Shown: positions 8,897-17,776, counted from the stretch's first letter. The stretch is DNA of 64,000 nt from Thiobacillus sp. SCUT-2 (GCF_035621355.1 NZ_CP141769.1:2418001-2482000); one strand, 5' to 3'. Numbers and translations: made by a program. The notes: a model not told the origin generated them from the letters alone.

Positions 8897-10030
8897 ATGC
8901 GCACCGGCGACCTCGGCGTCCCGTTCCGCCTGCCGCTCCTGATGCTGGGCGTCGCCGCCCTGGCGTCGGGGGTGCTGGCCGGCCTCGCCCGCCTCGGCTG
9001 GAACGTGCCGCGCCCCATGGCCGAACTGGCGCTGCTGCACGGCCCGCTGATGGTGTCCGGCTTCCTCGGCACCGTGATCGGGCTCGAGCGCGCCGTCGCC
9101 ATCGGGCGCCGCTGGGCCTATGGCGGGCCGCTGCTGACCGGCCTCGGCGCCGCGGTCCTGCTGGCCGGTCTGCCTGTGGCCCTCGGTGCGGCGGCGATCG
9201 CGCTCGGCAGCGCCGTCCTCTTCGCCGGCACCACACGCCTCGCGCTGCGCCAGCGCGAGCTCTTCATGGCGACCATGGCACTCGGCGCGCTCAGCTGGCT
9301 GGCCGGCAACCTGCTGTGGCTGGCCGGAACCCCCTTGCCCGGCGTGGTGGCGCTGTGGATCAATTTCCTCGTCCTGACGATCGCCGGGGAACGCCTCGAA
9401 CTGTCGCGCTTCCTGCCGCCCACGCCCGGGGCCAAGCGGGTTTTCGCGGCGATCCTGGCGGCACTCGTGGCCGGCAGTGTCCTCACCTGGCACGCGGCGG
9501 GCCTCGCGCTCTACGCCGCCGGCCTGCTCGCCCTGGCCGCGTGGCTCTTGCGCCAGGACATCGCGCGGCGCACGGTCAAGGCGCACGGGCTGACCCGCTT
9601 CATCGCCGTCTGCCTGCTCTCCGGCTACGCCTGGCTCGCCATCGGCGCGGTGACCCTGCTCGCGGCCGGACGCCTCGCCGGCCTGGCGTATGACGCCGTA
9701 CTGCACGCCATCCTCGTGGGCTTCGTGTTCTCCATGGTGTTCGGCCATGCGCCGGTGATCTTCCCCGCGGTCGCGCGGGTGAAGATGCCGTACCACTGGT
9801 CCTTCTACGTGCCCCTCGTGGCGCTGCAGGCCTCGCTGCTGGCGCGCCTCGCCGGCGACGCCCTCGCCGACCCCGGGCTGCGCAGCGTCGGCGGTCTCCT
9901 CAATGCCGCCGCGCTGGTGCTGTTCATCCTCGGCACGCTCGCCAGCGTCGTGCGGGGTGCGCGCGCGGACCGTGCCGGCAAGACACCGCGGCACGCCGGC
10001 GCGCCGCCGTCGCTGTCCCCCGGACCCTGA
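8897..10030 (+). CDS. nnrS: NnrS family membrane protein
   Basis: 377 residues, nearly all hydrophobic, with roughly ten to twelve membrane helices. NnrS is a haem- and copper-containing inner membrane protein linked to tolerance of nitric oxide and nitrosative stress. Typical features are the N-terminal FRLPLLMLGVAAL entry helix, HGPLMVSGFLGTVIGLERAVA, and HAILVGFVFSMVFGHAPVIFPAV with conserved His residues. The context (DUF2249 upstream, hemerythrin 11 bases downstream) supports an NO-related operon. No denitrification reductase gene is in the window, so the NO source is not shown. Confidence 0.92.
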   Translation: MRTGDLGVPFRLPLLMLGVAALASGVLAGLARLGWNVPRPMAELALLHGPLMVSGFLGTVIGLERAVAIGRRWAYGGPLLTGLGAAVLLAGLPVALGAAAIALGSAVLFAGTTRLALRQRELFMATMALGALSWLAGNLLWLAGTPLPGVVALWINFLVLTIAGERLELSRFLPPTPGAKRVFAAILAALVAGSVLTWHAAGLALYAAGLLALAAWLLRQDIARRTVKAHGLTRFIAVCLLSGYAWLAIGAVTLLAAGRLAGLAYDAVLHAILVGFVFSMVFGHAPVIFPAVARVKMPYHWSFYVPLVALQASLLARLAGDALADPGLRSVGGLLNAAALVLFILGTLASVVRGARADRAGKTPRHAGAPPSLSPGP

Positions 10031-10041
10031 CGACGCGCGGC

Positions 10042-10428
10042 ATGAAGCGCAGCGCGTTCCTGCAGCCCCTCTCGCGCGAGCACCACGGCGCCCTTTCCCT
10101 GGCCAGCGCCTGCGCGCGCGCGGCGCAGTCGGGCGACGCGGCGAAGATTGCCGAGACCTGCGAACGCGCCGTCCGGGCGTTCGCGGTCGAGCTCGAGCCG
10201 CACTTCCGCATCGAGGAACGTTCGTTGTTGCCGCGGCTCCTGGACGCCGAAGCGCAGCCCCTCGTGCAACGCACGCTCGACGAGCATCGCTTGCTGCGCG
10301 CGCTGCTCGACGGGCTCGGGCGCAACGACGCCGAAGCGCTGGCAGAGTTCGGCGCGCAGCTCGCGGCCCACGTGCGGTTCGAGGAGCGCACGCTGTTTCC
10401 GGCGATCGAGCGCGCGCTCGAGGTTTGA
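10042..10428 (+). CDS. Hemerythrin-like HHE domain protein
   Basis: 128 residues with two repeated halves. The di-iron ligands are visible: His14/His15, HFRIEE (His54, Glu58), EH at 81-82 and HVRFEE (His110, Glu114). Such cytoplasmic HHE proteins bind a di-iron centre and are associated with oxygen or nitric oxide sensing and with repair of Fe-S centres (YtfE-type). It is last in the operon, convergent with the diheme cytochrome gene. Confidence 0.88.
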   Translation: MKRSAFLQPLSREHHGALSLASACARAAQSGDAAKIAETCERAVRAFAVELEPHFRIEERSLLPRLLDAEAQPLVQRTLDEHRLLRALLDGLGRNDAEALAEFGAQLAAHVRFEERTLFPAIERALEV

Positions 10429-10461
10429 GATGGGCGCCGCCGCAGGCCGCCCTGCCGGCCC

Positions 10462-11106
10462 TTATTGCGGCGCGCTGCCCTGCAGGTAGGTCGTGACGGC
10501 CACCATGTCCTTCGGCGTCAGGCCGTGGACCAGCGGCTTCATCACCGCGCCGGCAGGGCGCTGGTCGGTCTGCGAAAGGATGTGGAGCTGCTTGATCATG
10601 TAGTCGGCATGCTGGCCCGCGAGGCGGGGAAAGGTGCCCTTGCCCATGCCTGCCTGGCCATGACATCCCGCGCAGGCGGCGACCTGTTCCTTGGGAATGC
10701 CGTTTTCGAAGATGGACCGGCCTTCGGCGACGAGGGCCGCATTGCCGACGACGTTGGGCGCATCCTTCTGCTGGGAGAAGTATGTCGCCAGCCCCTTGAT
10801 CTGCTCGTCCGTCAGCTTGCGGGCGATCCCCCACATGTATTCGGAGCCTTCCGGATCGGAGCGGTCGTGGCCACGGAAGTACTTCAATTGCGCGACCAGG
10901 TAATCCTCCTGCTGGCCCGCGAGCTTGGGGAAATTGGGGTTGATCGAATTGCCGTCGATGCCGTGGCAGTTCGAGCAGACCTGCATGGCAAGCGTCCTGC
11001 CCGACACCCGCGAGTCGCCGGTGTCACGCGAGCGTTCCAGGCTCGAACAGCCCACAGCGAGGGTCGCGACGACCAGGGCGAGGGTCGTATGCAAAGCTGT
11101 CTTCAT
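10462..11106 (-). CDS. Diheme cytochrome c lipoprotein (cytochrome c4/c553-like)
   Basis: 214 residues. A signal peptide ends in the lipobox LAVGC (Cys20), so the mature protein is probably membrane-anchored in the periplasm. Two c-type haem sites are present, CSNCH (44-48) and CAGCH (145-149), in two similar halves, each with an FPKLAGQ- or FPRLAGQ-type loop as in cytochrome c4. The ATG at 11106 is chosen because AAGGA lies upstream; a TTG five codons earlier is less likely. It lies 51 bases downstream of the porin-cytochrome gene on the same strand and is its most obvious electron partner. Confidence 0.9.
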   Translation of the reverse strand: MKTALHTTLALVVATLAVGCSSLERSRDTGDSRVSGRTLAMQVCSNCHGIDGNSINPNFPKLAGQQEDYLVAQLKYFRGHDRSDPEGSEYMWGIARKLTDEQIKGLATYFSQQKDAPNVVGNAALVAEGRSIFENGIPKEQVAACAGCHGQAGMGKGTFPRLAGQHADYMIKQLHILSQTDQRPAGAVMKPLVHGLTPKDMVAVTTYLQGSAPQ

Positions 11107-11157
11107 GTTGGATTCCTTCAAGTCAGTAAAAGCGCGCTGAGTAACCGACGGGCAGCG

Positions 11158-12552
11158 TCAGTAGGCACCCCAGACATAGAAGAACAGCGTGTCGTTGTCG
11201 CTGGCATTGCGGCCGACGCCGTTGTAGTTGTTGCTGCTGCCGCTGAACCGGGTGAAGTGCCAGTACTGGGCGCCGATGCGCACGTACTGCACTGGCGTCC
11301 AGAACACCTCCGGAATCCACACCGTGGTATTCGGGCTTCCGTTGGCGTTGAACGCGACTTCACTTGCAGTCGGGTCCGTGTAAAGGCCGGCATCCGTCGA
11401 GCCGGTCGTCTGCTGGTAGGCCAGGCTTGCACCGTACTTCGCGTCGTATACGTAGGCACCCTTGAGCTTGAACTCGTTCACCGTGTCGCTCGAGTTGTCG
11501 TAGCCGAGTGCAGCCTGGTCACCCCACTTCACGTTTTCATGGATGTAGCTGATGTGGGCCGTGACCGTATGCGGGTCGAGGATGTACTGGTATTGCGCGT
11601 CGACCCCGTAGTCGCGGAAGCGATCGGTGGGCAGGGTACTGTCGCTTGCCGCAGTGTCGGTCCCCTCGTGAATTCTGGCCACCAGGCCCGAGGTGCCCAC
11701 CATGATGTTATGCGGGCCGAACGCCTTGGTGTACGCCAGCCTCCAGTACGGCGCCCCGTCCTTGATCCTCAGGATCTGGGAATTGTCGAAGGGATGGAGG
11801 AACCCGAAGGGGCCGTTTGCCGTTTTGTACAGCGAGAATTCGCCGTACAGGGTCTGGTTCCAGTATGCGTAGACGCCGGCGCCAACCGCGTTCTGAGCGA
11901 GCCCGCCATCCAGCAGCGGGGACGCCGGCGCGCCGAGCGCGAATGTCGGCCCGACGTAGGGGTAGCCCCAGGCCGACGAGCTGTTCCAGACGTCCTGCAT
12001 GCTTGGGTTGTTGTTGGCGAAGGCGCCGACGATCAGATCGTTGCCGGGTGAGATGAAGCGGTCGGCGTAGCGCAGCTCGGTATTGTCCGGGCCGAAGTGA
12101 CCCACCCAGTCGTTGTTTCCGTTCTGGTGATCGTAGTTCGCGTAGGTCGCCTGCGCGAACAGGCCGAGGTTGTCGGTGATCTTGCCGGCGAGGAACACGC
12201 TGGCGACGTCGAATATCGGCTGCCCGTTCTTGTAGAAGTCGGTGGTGTCCTTCACCCCGGTCGAGTCCTTGGGATTGCGGACGTCCGTGTAGTCAAGGAC
12301 CGCCATCACCGAGAGGGGGATCGCGCGGCTGCCGAGCGTGTACCCGGTGAGCTTGAACAAACGGCCATAGGGCGTGAGTTCGGGAAACTGGCCCCCCGCA
12401 TGGCAGGCGAGGCAGTTCTGCCCGGTCTGGCGGGCGAAGGCCGGGACCGCATGGCTGGGCGTCGACCACAGGCCCAGCAGCACCAGAGCCGCCCATGTCG
12501 ACAGAATTTCCCGCAACCGCGGGATGGAACGCCGGAACAAGGTGGTAACCAC
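11158..12552 (-). CDS. Outer-membrane monoheme cytochrome-porin fusion (Cyc2-like)
   Basis: 464 residues from the GTG at 12552, which follows GGGGAGAAG by four bases. A signal peptide ends near residue 35 (TPSHA). The mature protein starts with AFARQTGQ and a single haem motif CLACH (47-51), then FPELTPYGRLFKLTGY. The remaining roughly 380 residues alternate polar and hydrophobic and are rich in Tyr, Asn and Gly, as in a 16-strand beta-barrel, ending in an aromatic residue. This is the architecture of Cyc2-type proteins, in which a haem domain plugs a porin and carries electrons across the outer membrane. Closely related barrels in non-iron-oxidising denitrifiers exist, so iron is not a safe substrate call. 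The diheme cytochrome gene follows directly. Confidence 0.75.
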   Translation of the reverse strand: MVTTLFRRSIPRLREILSTWAALVLLGLWSTPSHAVPAFARQTGQNCLACHAGGQFPELTPYGRLFKLTGYTLGSRAIPLSVMAVLDYTDVRNPKDSTGVKDTTDFYKNGQPIFDVASVFLAGKITDNLGLFAQATYANYDHQNGNNDWVGHFGPDNTELRYADRFISPGNDLIVGAFANNNPSMQDVWNSSSAWGYPYVGPTFALGAPASPLLDGGLAQNAVGAGVYAYWNQTLYGEFSLYKTANGPFGFLHPFDNSQILRIKDGAPYWRLAYTKAFGPHNIMVGTSGLVARIHEGTDTAASDSTLPTDRFRDYGVDAQYQYILDPHTVTAHISYIHENVKWGDQAALGYDNSSDTVNEFKLKGAYVYDAKYGASLAYQQTTGSTDAGLYTDPTASEVAFNANGSPNTTVWIPEVFWTPVQYVRIGAQYWHFTRFSGSSNNYNGVGRNASDNDTLFFYVWGAY

Positions 12553-12733
12553 GAGACTTCTCCCCAAGAAAGCGATCTTCGAACACCGCCTGCCGCGTCC
12601 GGCGCCTGCGCCGAAACTCTCGGCTGATGCAAAATACAACGCACGAGAGAAATGGTTCCGCAATATCGAACATCGTTGCAAAAACGAACAGTTCGACAAT
12701 AGGACATGGATGTCCCGTATTCAAGGCACGCGC
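12553..12733 (-). promoter_or_regulatory. Promoter region of the porin-cytochrome gene with palindrome
   Basis: The gap between the SQR terminator and the porin-cytochrome start is comparatively AT-rich and carries GGACAT-GG-ATGTCC at 12702-12715 (perfect 6-bp arms). It also has TCGAAC/GTTCGA arms around 12667-12697. No sigma54 box or FNR box is visible. Regulator unknown. Confidence 0.4.
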
Positions 12734-12758
12734 AAAAAAAAGCGCCCGCAGGCGCTTT
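12734..12758 (-). terminator. Rho-independent terminator after sqr
   Basis: Reading the minus strand, AAAGCGCC, a four-base loop and GGCGCTTT are followed by an unbroken run of T residues. The hairpin lies about 20 bases past the sqr stop and isolates it from the porin-cytochrome gene downstream. Confidence 0.9.
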
Positions 12759-12778
12759 CAGGGGAGGAGCCGGAGGCC

Positions 12779-14047
12779 CTACTTCAGCTTCTTGATGCCC
12801 ATCAGGCCGAGCACGTATTTCTCGTACAGCGGCTCAGTCGAGCCCTTCTTCATCTTGCGCATGAAGTACTTCTCGAACGCGACCTTTGCGAGGTGCACCC
12901 ACTTGCCCTCCTTGAACCAGTTCACGTTGCGCGGCGGAATCTGGGGCAGCGCGACGAAGGCGGCGCCGGTGTCGCCGAAGTCAGCCAGGCAGATGGCGTT
13001 CCAGGTCGCCTTCTCGACCGGCTCGCCGCCGTCGAGTACGGCGCGGATGTTGTGCGCGGTCGCCGTGACCATGGACTCGATCATGTAGCCGGTCTTCGGC
13101 GTGCCGGTCGGAACCGGCGTGGCCTCGACCGGGGGAATGGCGACGCACACGCCGACCGAGTAGATGTTCGGGAACTTGGGATTGCGCTGGTAGGGGTCGA
13201 TGGCGATGAAGCCGCGCGGATTGGTCAGCCCCTCGATCCCGAACACGGCATCGATGCCCTTGAACGCCGGCAGCATCATGGAATAGGCGAACGGCAGCTC
13301 GTGCTCCTTGACCACCTCGCCCTTGTCGTTGTGCTCGGCGACGAACATCTTGCCGGCCTCGACCTTGGTCACCTTGGCGTTGCAGATCCACTTGATGTGG
13401 CGGTCGCGCATGGCCGATTCCATCAGCCCCTTGGAGTCGCCCACGCCGCCCAGGCCGAGATGGCCGATGTAGGGCTCGGCGGTGACGAAGGTCATCGGCA
13501 CCTTGTCGCGGATTTTTCGCTTGCGCAGGTCGGTGTCCATGATCATCGCGAATTCGTAGGCCGGGCCGTAGCACGACGCGCCTTGCACCGCGCCGACCAC
13601 GATCGGGCCGGGCGCCTTGACGAAGTCGTCCCACGCCTTGCCCGAACTCACCGCATGCTCGACCTGGCAGATCGAGTGGGTATGGCCGTCGGGTCCCAGT
13701 CCCGGCACCTCGTCGAACGCGAGCTTGGGGCCAGTCGCGATGATGAGGAAGTCGTAGTCGACGACCTTGCCGTCGGTCAGTTCGACCTGGTTCTTGTCCG
13801 GATGAACGCGCGCCGCGCCGACGCCGATGAAATCGATGTTCTTCTTGTTGAGATAGGGCGCGGCCGGCAGGGTGATGTCGTCGCGCTTGCGCCAGTTCAC
13901 CGCGACCCAGGGGTTCGACGGCGTGAACTGGAAATACGGCAGGTTGGAAATGACGGTGATCTTGTCCTGGGCCCGCGCCGATTCGCGCATTTCGTAGGCC
14001 ATGGTCATGCCGCCGATGCCGGCGCCGAGAATGACGATATGTGCCAT
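12779..14047 (-). CDS. sqr: Sulfide:quinone oxidoreductase, type I
   Basis: 422 residues from MAHIVILGAG, with GAGGAGA upstream. The membrane-peripheral flavoprotein oxidises sulfide and feeds electrons to quinone, releasing sulfane sulfur as polysulfide or persulfide. The FAD motif is GAGIGG (8-13). Cys127 (SICQVEHA), Cys159 (GASCYGP) and Cys353 (NAICLADFGD) sit where the three redox Cys of the Acidithiobacillus ferrooxidans enzyme lie (128, 160, 356). The VEATPVPTGTPKTGYMIES segment and the C-terminal amphipathic KYFMRKMKKG region also match. It has its own sigma54 promoter and is divergent from a FisR-like activator. The open frame extends 35 codons upstream through the promoter and is rejected. 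Confidence 0.93.
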   Translation of the reverse strand: MAHIVILGAGIGGMTMAYEMRESARAQDKITVISNLPYFQFTPSNPWVAVNWRKRDDITLPAAPYLNKKNIDFIGVGAARVHPDKNQVELTDGKVVDYDFLIIATGPKLAFDEVPGLGPDGHTHSICQVEHAVSSGKAWDDFVKAPGPIVVGAVQGASCYGPAYEFAMIMDTDLRKRKIRDKVPMTFVTAEPYIGHLGLGGVGDSKGLMESAMRDRHIKWICNAKVTKVEAGKMFVAEHNDKGEVVKEHELPFAYSMMLPAFKGIDAVFGIEGLTNPRGFIAIDPYQRNPKFPNIYSVGVCVAIPPVEATPVPTGTPKTGYMIESMVTATAHNIRAVLDGGEPVEKATWNAICLADFGDTGAAFVALPQIPPRNVNWFKEGKWVHLAKVAFEKYFMRKMKKGSTEPLYEKYVLGLMGIKKLK

Positions 14048-14084
14048 GTGCGTTCTCCTCTTGTGTTGGTGATGCGAGGCAGGC

Positions 14085-14100
14085 AGCAAGGGGCGTGCCA
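14085..14100 (-). promoter_or_regulatory. Sigma54 promoter of sqr
   Basis: On the minus strand, TGGCACG, four bases and TTGCT match the -24/-12 consensus perfectly (GG and GC separated by ten bases). The transcription start would lie near 14074, about 27 bases before the sqr ATG. Such promoters need an enhancer-binding activator, and one is encoded divergently at 14203. Confidence 0.92.
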
Positions 14101-14146
14101 GGCCACCGGCGCCACGAAAGCCGCTTGCCGCGCTGGCATGCTGCGT

Positions 14147-14170
14147 TGACATGACAGGAATGTCATGTCA
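14147..14170. promoter_or_regulatory. Upstream activating sequence: 10-bp inverted repeat with 4-bp spacer
   Basis: TGACATGACA, GGAA and TGTCATGTCA form a perfect palindrome. A related ATGTCATGAC...TGTCA stretch follows to 14199. The element lies roughly 75-95 bases upstream of the predicted sqr transcription start and just before the activator gene, the expected place for enhancer sites that also autoregulate the activator. Confidence 0.8.
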
Positions 14171-14202
14171 GATTCAGTCCATGTCATGACCAACTGTCAG
14201 CC

Positions 14203-15498
14203 ATGCCCCGGATCGAACTGCAGGAATTGATCGACGCGAACGACCAGCCCTTCGTGGTGATCGACCGCGACTACCGCATCGTCGCCGCGAACCGGCGCTA
14301 TGCGGAAGCCTACGGCACCTCGCCCGAGGCCATCGTCGGCCAGCACTGCTACGCGATCTCGCACCATGCCGCGCGGCCCTGCCACGAAAACGGCGAGCAG
14401 TGCCCGCACCGCGCGCTGTTCGAACGCGGCGAAGCCGTCGAGGTTCTGCATACGCACTACCATGCCGACAACCAGCCCGAGCGCACCCGCATTCGCGGTC
14501 ACGCGCTGCGCGGCACGAACGGCGAGCGCTATCTAGGCGAGCAGCTCTATCCGCTCGAGGCCGACCCCGGCTCCGACTGCGACGCCATGCAGATGGTCGG
14601 CCAGTCGCCCGCGTTCCTGACCTGCGTCGACCACCTCGCACGCGTCGCCGAAAGCGAGGCGTCTATCCTGCTCTACGGCGAAAGCGGCGTCGGCAAGGAA
14701 CTCGCCGCACGTTTCATCCACGCACGCTCGGCGCGCGCCGGCGGCGCCTTCATCGTGATCAACTGCGCGGCGGTCCCGGAAACGCTGTTCGAAAGCGAAC
14801 TGTTCGGGCACGAGCAGGGGGCGTTCTCGGGCAGCCGCGGGCTGAAGAAAGGGCTGTTCGAGCTGGCCGATGCCGGCACCCTGTTTCTCGACGAGGTCGC
14901 GGAGATTCCGCTCGGCCTGCAGGCCAAGTTGCTGCGCGTGCTGGAAACCGGCGAATTCCGCCGTGTCGGCGGCACGCAGACGCTGAGCGCCGACGTGCGC
15001 CTGGTGTCGGCCACCAACCGCCGGCTGCTGGACGAGGTGGACGAGAAGCGCTTCCGGCTCGATCTCTATTACCGCCTCGCCGGCATCGACGTGAGCCTGC
15101 CCGCGCTGCGCGAACGGCGCGAGGACATCCCGGCGCTGGCGGCCTTCCTGCTCAAGCGCCTCGCCGGCGCGCGCCCCGCCTGCCGGCTCGACGCCGCCGC
15201 GCTGGCCGCCTTGCAGGCCTACGATTTCCCGGGAAACGTGCGCGAGCTGCGCAACGTGCTGCAGCGCGCGGTGCTGACCTGCCGCGACGGCATCATCCGC
15301 AGCGGCGACCTGCGTTTGTCGGCCGCACCGGTCGCCGGTGCCCCGTTGGCGCCGCCGCCGGCCGAAGTCGAACGGGAGCGCATCCGCGCCCTGCTCGATC
15401 TGCACCGCGGCCATCGCAGCCGCGTCGCGAGCGCGCTCGGGATCACCGAGCGCACCCTCTACCGCAAGCTCAAGCGCTACGGCCTCGGCCAGGGCTAG
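14203..15498 (+). CDS. fisR: Sigma54-dependent activator of the FisR (persulfide-sensing) type
   Basis: 431 residues: an N-terminal PAS-like sensor (1-110), the AAA+ sigma54-activation domain (about 130-355; GESGVGKE Walker A, FLDEVAE Walker B) and a C-terminal Fis-type HTH ending [12 protein letters not shown]. The sensor has Cys49, Cys60 and Cys67. Their spacing (11 and 7) equals that of the three Cys of FisR from Cupriavidus (53, 64, 71), which react with sulfane sulfur to switch on sqr and pdo. The sigma54-contact loop reads GAFSGS rather than GAFTGA, a mild deviation. Divergent sqr with a consensus sigma54 promoter and palindrome makes the target clear; the sensing mechanism is inferred from homology. 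Confidence 0.85.
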   Translation: MPRIELQELIDANDQPFVVIDRDYRIVAANRRYAEAYGTSPEAIVGQHCYAISHHAARPCHENGEQCPHRALFERGEAVEVLHTHYHADNQPERTRIRGHALRGTNGERYLGEQLYPLEADPGSDCDAMQMVGQSPAFLTCVDHLARVAESEASILLYGESGVGKELAARFIHARSARAGGAFIVINCAAVPETLFESELFGHEQGAFSGSRGLKKGLFELADAGTLFLDEVAEIPLGLQAKLLRVLETGEFRRVGGTQTLSADVRLVSATNRRLLDEVDEKRFRLDLYYRLAGIDVSLPALRERREDIPALAAFLLKRLAGARPACRLDAAALAALQAYDFPGNVRELRNVLQRAVLTCRDGIIRSGDLRLSAAPVAGAPLAPPPAEVERERIRALLDLHRGHRSRVASALGITERTLYRKLKRYGLGQG

Positions 15499-15514
15499 AT
15501 GCCCCGGCCCGCGC

Positions 15515-16990
15515 TCACTCGGTCACCGAGCCGAAACGCGCCTGCGCCAGTTCGGCCGCGCGCACCACGGCGCGCGCCTTGTTGAGCGTCTCCATCCATT
15601 CGCTCGCCGGCACGGAGTCGGCGACGATGCCGGCGCCCGCCTGTGCGTAGAGCATGCCGTCCTTGACCACGGCGGTGCGGATCGCGATCGCCAGATCCAT
15701 GTCGCCGTTGAAGCCGAGGTAGCCGACCGCGCCGGCGTAGATGCCGCGCTTGGTCGGCTCGAGTTCGTCGATGATTTCCATCGCCCGCACCTTGGGCGCG
15801 CCGGATACCGTGCCGGCCGGAAAGCTGGCGCGCAGCACGTCGAGCGCGGTGAGGCCCGGCTTCAGCCTGCCCTCGACGTTGGAGACGATGTGCATGACGT
15901 GCGAGTAGCGCTCGATCTGCATGTTCTCGGTGACCTTGACGCTGCCGGTCACCGCGACGCGGCCGGTGTCGTTGCGGCCGAGATCGAGCAGCTGCAGGTG
16001 CTCGGCGCATTCCTTCGGATCGGCCAGCAGTTCCTCGGCCAGGCGCTGGTCGTCCTCGCGCGTGAGGCCGCGCGGGCGCGTGCCGGCGATCGGCCGCAGG
16101 GTGACCGTGTCGCCCTCCAGGCGCACCAGGATCTCCGGCGAGGAGCCGACGATGTGGAAGCCGCCGAGGTCGTAGAAGAACATGTAGGGCGAGGGATTCA
16201 GGCTGCGCAGCGCACGGTACAGCGACAGCGGCGACGCGGCGAACGGCCGCGCCATGCGCTGCGAGAGCACCACCTGCATGACGTCGCCGGCGGCGATGTA
16301 GTCCTTGGCCCTGGCAACCGCCGCCTTGAACTCGGCCTCGCCGAATTCCGAGCTCGGTTCGTCCTCCAACGCCGCCGGCTCGGCCGGCAGATGCACCGGC
16401 GCGTGCAGTTTGTCGGCGAGTTCGGCGAGACGCAGGTGGCCCTGCGCATACGCATCCGGCTGCATCGGGTCGGCGTGGGTAACGAGGTAGAGCTTGCCGG
16501 CCAGGTTGTCGAATACCGCCAGTTCCTCGGTCAGCATCAAGAGGATGTCGGGCGTGTGCAGCACGTCGTCCTTGCGGGTGTCCGCAAGCCGCTTCTCGAT
16601 ATAGCGGATGGTGTCGTAGCCGAAGTAGCCGGCCAGCCCGCCCATGAAGCGCGGCAAGCCGGCCACCGGCGCCGCCTTGAAGCGCGCCTGGAACTCGGCG
16701 ATGAAGGCCAGCGGGTCGGGCAGCGTGTGCTCCTCGACGACCCGGCCGTCGGTCTCCACCGTCAGCAGGTGCGCGCGCACGCGCAGCACGGTGCGCGCCG
16801 GCAGGCCGATGAAGGAGTAGCGTCCGAAGCGCTCGCCGCCGACCACCGATTCGAGCAGGTAGGCGTAGGGCGCGTTGGCGAGCTTGAGGTAGACGGAAAG
16901 CGGCGTTTCCAGGTCGCCGGGCAGCTCGCGCACCAGCGGGATGCGGTTGAAGCCCTGGCGGGCGAGGTCGAAGAAGTCCTGTTCAGTCAT
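15515..16990 (-). CDS. trpE: Anthranilate synthase component I
   Basis: 491 residues from [15 protein letters not shown]; the frame opens ten codons earlier but this ATG is the usual start. TrpE makes anthranilate from chorismate using ammonia from TrpG. The C-terminal chorismate-binding half contains [19 protein letters not shown] and the AGAGIVADS signature. It follows rpe and gph on the minus strand (rpe-gph-trpE, a common betaproteobacterial order), but trpG is not next. The fisR-like gene converges from the other side with 16 bases between stops. Confidence 0.96.
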   Translation of the reverse strand: MTEQDFFDLARQGFNRIPLVRELPGDLETPLSVYLKLANAPYAYLLESVVGGERFGRYSFIGLPARTVLRVRAHLLTVETDGRVVEEHTLPDPLAFIAEFQARFKAAPVAGLPRFMGGLAGYFGYDTIRYIEKRLADTRKDDVLHTPDILLMLTEELAVFDNLAGKLYLVTHADPMQPDAYAQGHLRLAELADKLHAPVHLPAEPAALEDEPSSEFGEAEFKAAVARAKDYIAAGDVMQVVLSQRMARPFAASPLSLYRALRSLNPSPYMFFYDLGGFHIVGSSPEILVRLEGDTVTLRPIAGTRPRGLTREDDQRLAEELLADPKECAEHLQLLDLGRNDTGRVAVTGSVKVTENMQIERYSHVMHIVSNVEGRLKPGLTALDVLRASFPAGTVSGAPKVRAMEIIDELEPTKRGIYAGAVGYLGFNGDMDLAIAIRTAVVKDGMLYAQAGAGIVADSVPASEWMETLNKARAVVRAAELAQARFGSVTE

Positions 16991-17073
16991 GGTGAGTCCG
17001 TGAAAAAAAGTGAATGGCAAAAGGTGAAACGTGCGGGGGGCGTTCCACTTTCACCATCGCTTGTCGTTCACGG
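16991..17073. repeat. Intergenic heptamer-type inverted repeat, copy A
   Basis: Between the trpE start and the gph stop, GTGAGTCCGTG, GTGAATGG and GGTGAAACG are mirrored by CGTTCCACTTTCACC and GTTCAC. It is a degenerate member of the GTGAGYG family seen at three other gaps and could fold as a hairpin in the gph-trpE message. Confidence 0.55.
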
Positions 17074-17085
17074 CTTTCTCCATGA

Positions 17086-17772
17086 TCAGGCGGCCTTCGT
17101 CACCATCTTTGCCGCGTCGGCGAGGCTCGGCACGACCGCGTCGAGATCGAGCTCGGCGACCGGGCGTCCGCGGTTGTAGCCGTAGGGCACGCAGAACACC
17201 GGGCAGCCCGCGGCACGCGCCGCCTGCGTGTCGTTGAGCGAATCGCCGATCAGCAGCAGTTCGGCCGGCTGCACCTTGAACGCCTCGCAGGCGTGCAGCA
17301 GCGGCAGCGGGTCGGGCTTGCGCCTGGGCAGCGTGTCGCCCGAGAGGATCAGCTCGAAGTAGTCGAACAGGCCGGTGTCCTTCAGCAGCGGATGCGTGAA
17401 CGCCGCGGCCTTGTTGGTGATGCAGGCGACGTGCAGGCCCATGGCCTTGAACGCCTGCAGGCCTTCGACGACGCCGGGGAAGGGCTGCGAATGGCGCGAG
17501 ACGTTCGCGCTGTAATGCTTGTTGTACGAGGCGATGGCCTGCTCGAACAGCGCCGCATCGGGCTCGGCATCCATGTCGCCGGTAAGCACGCGCTTGACCA
17601 GGCGCGACACGCCGTTGCCGATGTAGGTCGAGATCGTCTCGAGCGACGGACAGGGGCGGCCAAGCTCGGCCATCATCAGCTCGGCGGAGTATGCGAGGTC
17701 GGGGGCCGTGTTGAGGAGGGTGCCGTCGAGGTCGATGACGACGGCCTTGATGGGGAGGGGAAAGCTTTTCAT
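17086..17772 (-). CDS. gph: Phosphoglycolate phosphatase (HAD family)
   Basis: 228 residues. It dephosphorylates 2-phosphoglycolate, a by-product of Rubisco oxygenation and of DNA end repair. HAD motif I DLDGTLLNT (near residue 14), motif II ITNKAA and the C-terminal GDSLNDTQAARAAG motif are intact, with a C1-type cap between. The start at MKSFPLPIKA is the only ATG near family length; no clear ribosome site precedes it because the gap is filled by the heptamer repeat. It lies between rpe and trpE, the standard betaproteobacterial arrangement. Confidence 0.93.
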   Translation of the reverse strand: MKSFPLPIKAVVIDLDGTLLNTAPDLAYSAELMMAELGRPCPSLETISTYIGNGVSRLVKRVLTGDMDAEPDAALFEQAIASYNKHYSANVSRHSQPFPGVVEGLQAFKAMGLHVACITNKAAAFTHPLLKDTGLFDYFELILSGDTLPRRKPDPLPLLHACEAFKVQPAELLLIGDSLNDTQAARAAGCPVFCVPYGYNRGRPVAELDLDAVVPSLADAAKMVTKAA

Positions 17773-17776
17773 GTCA

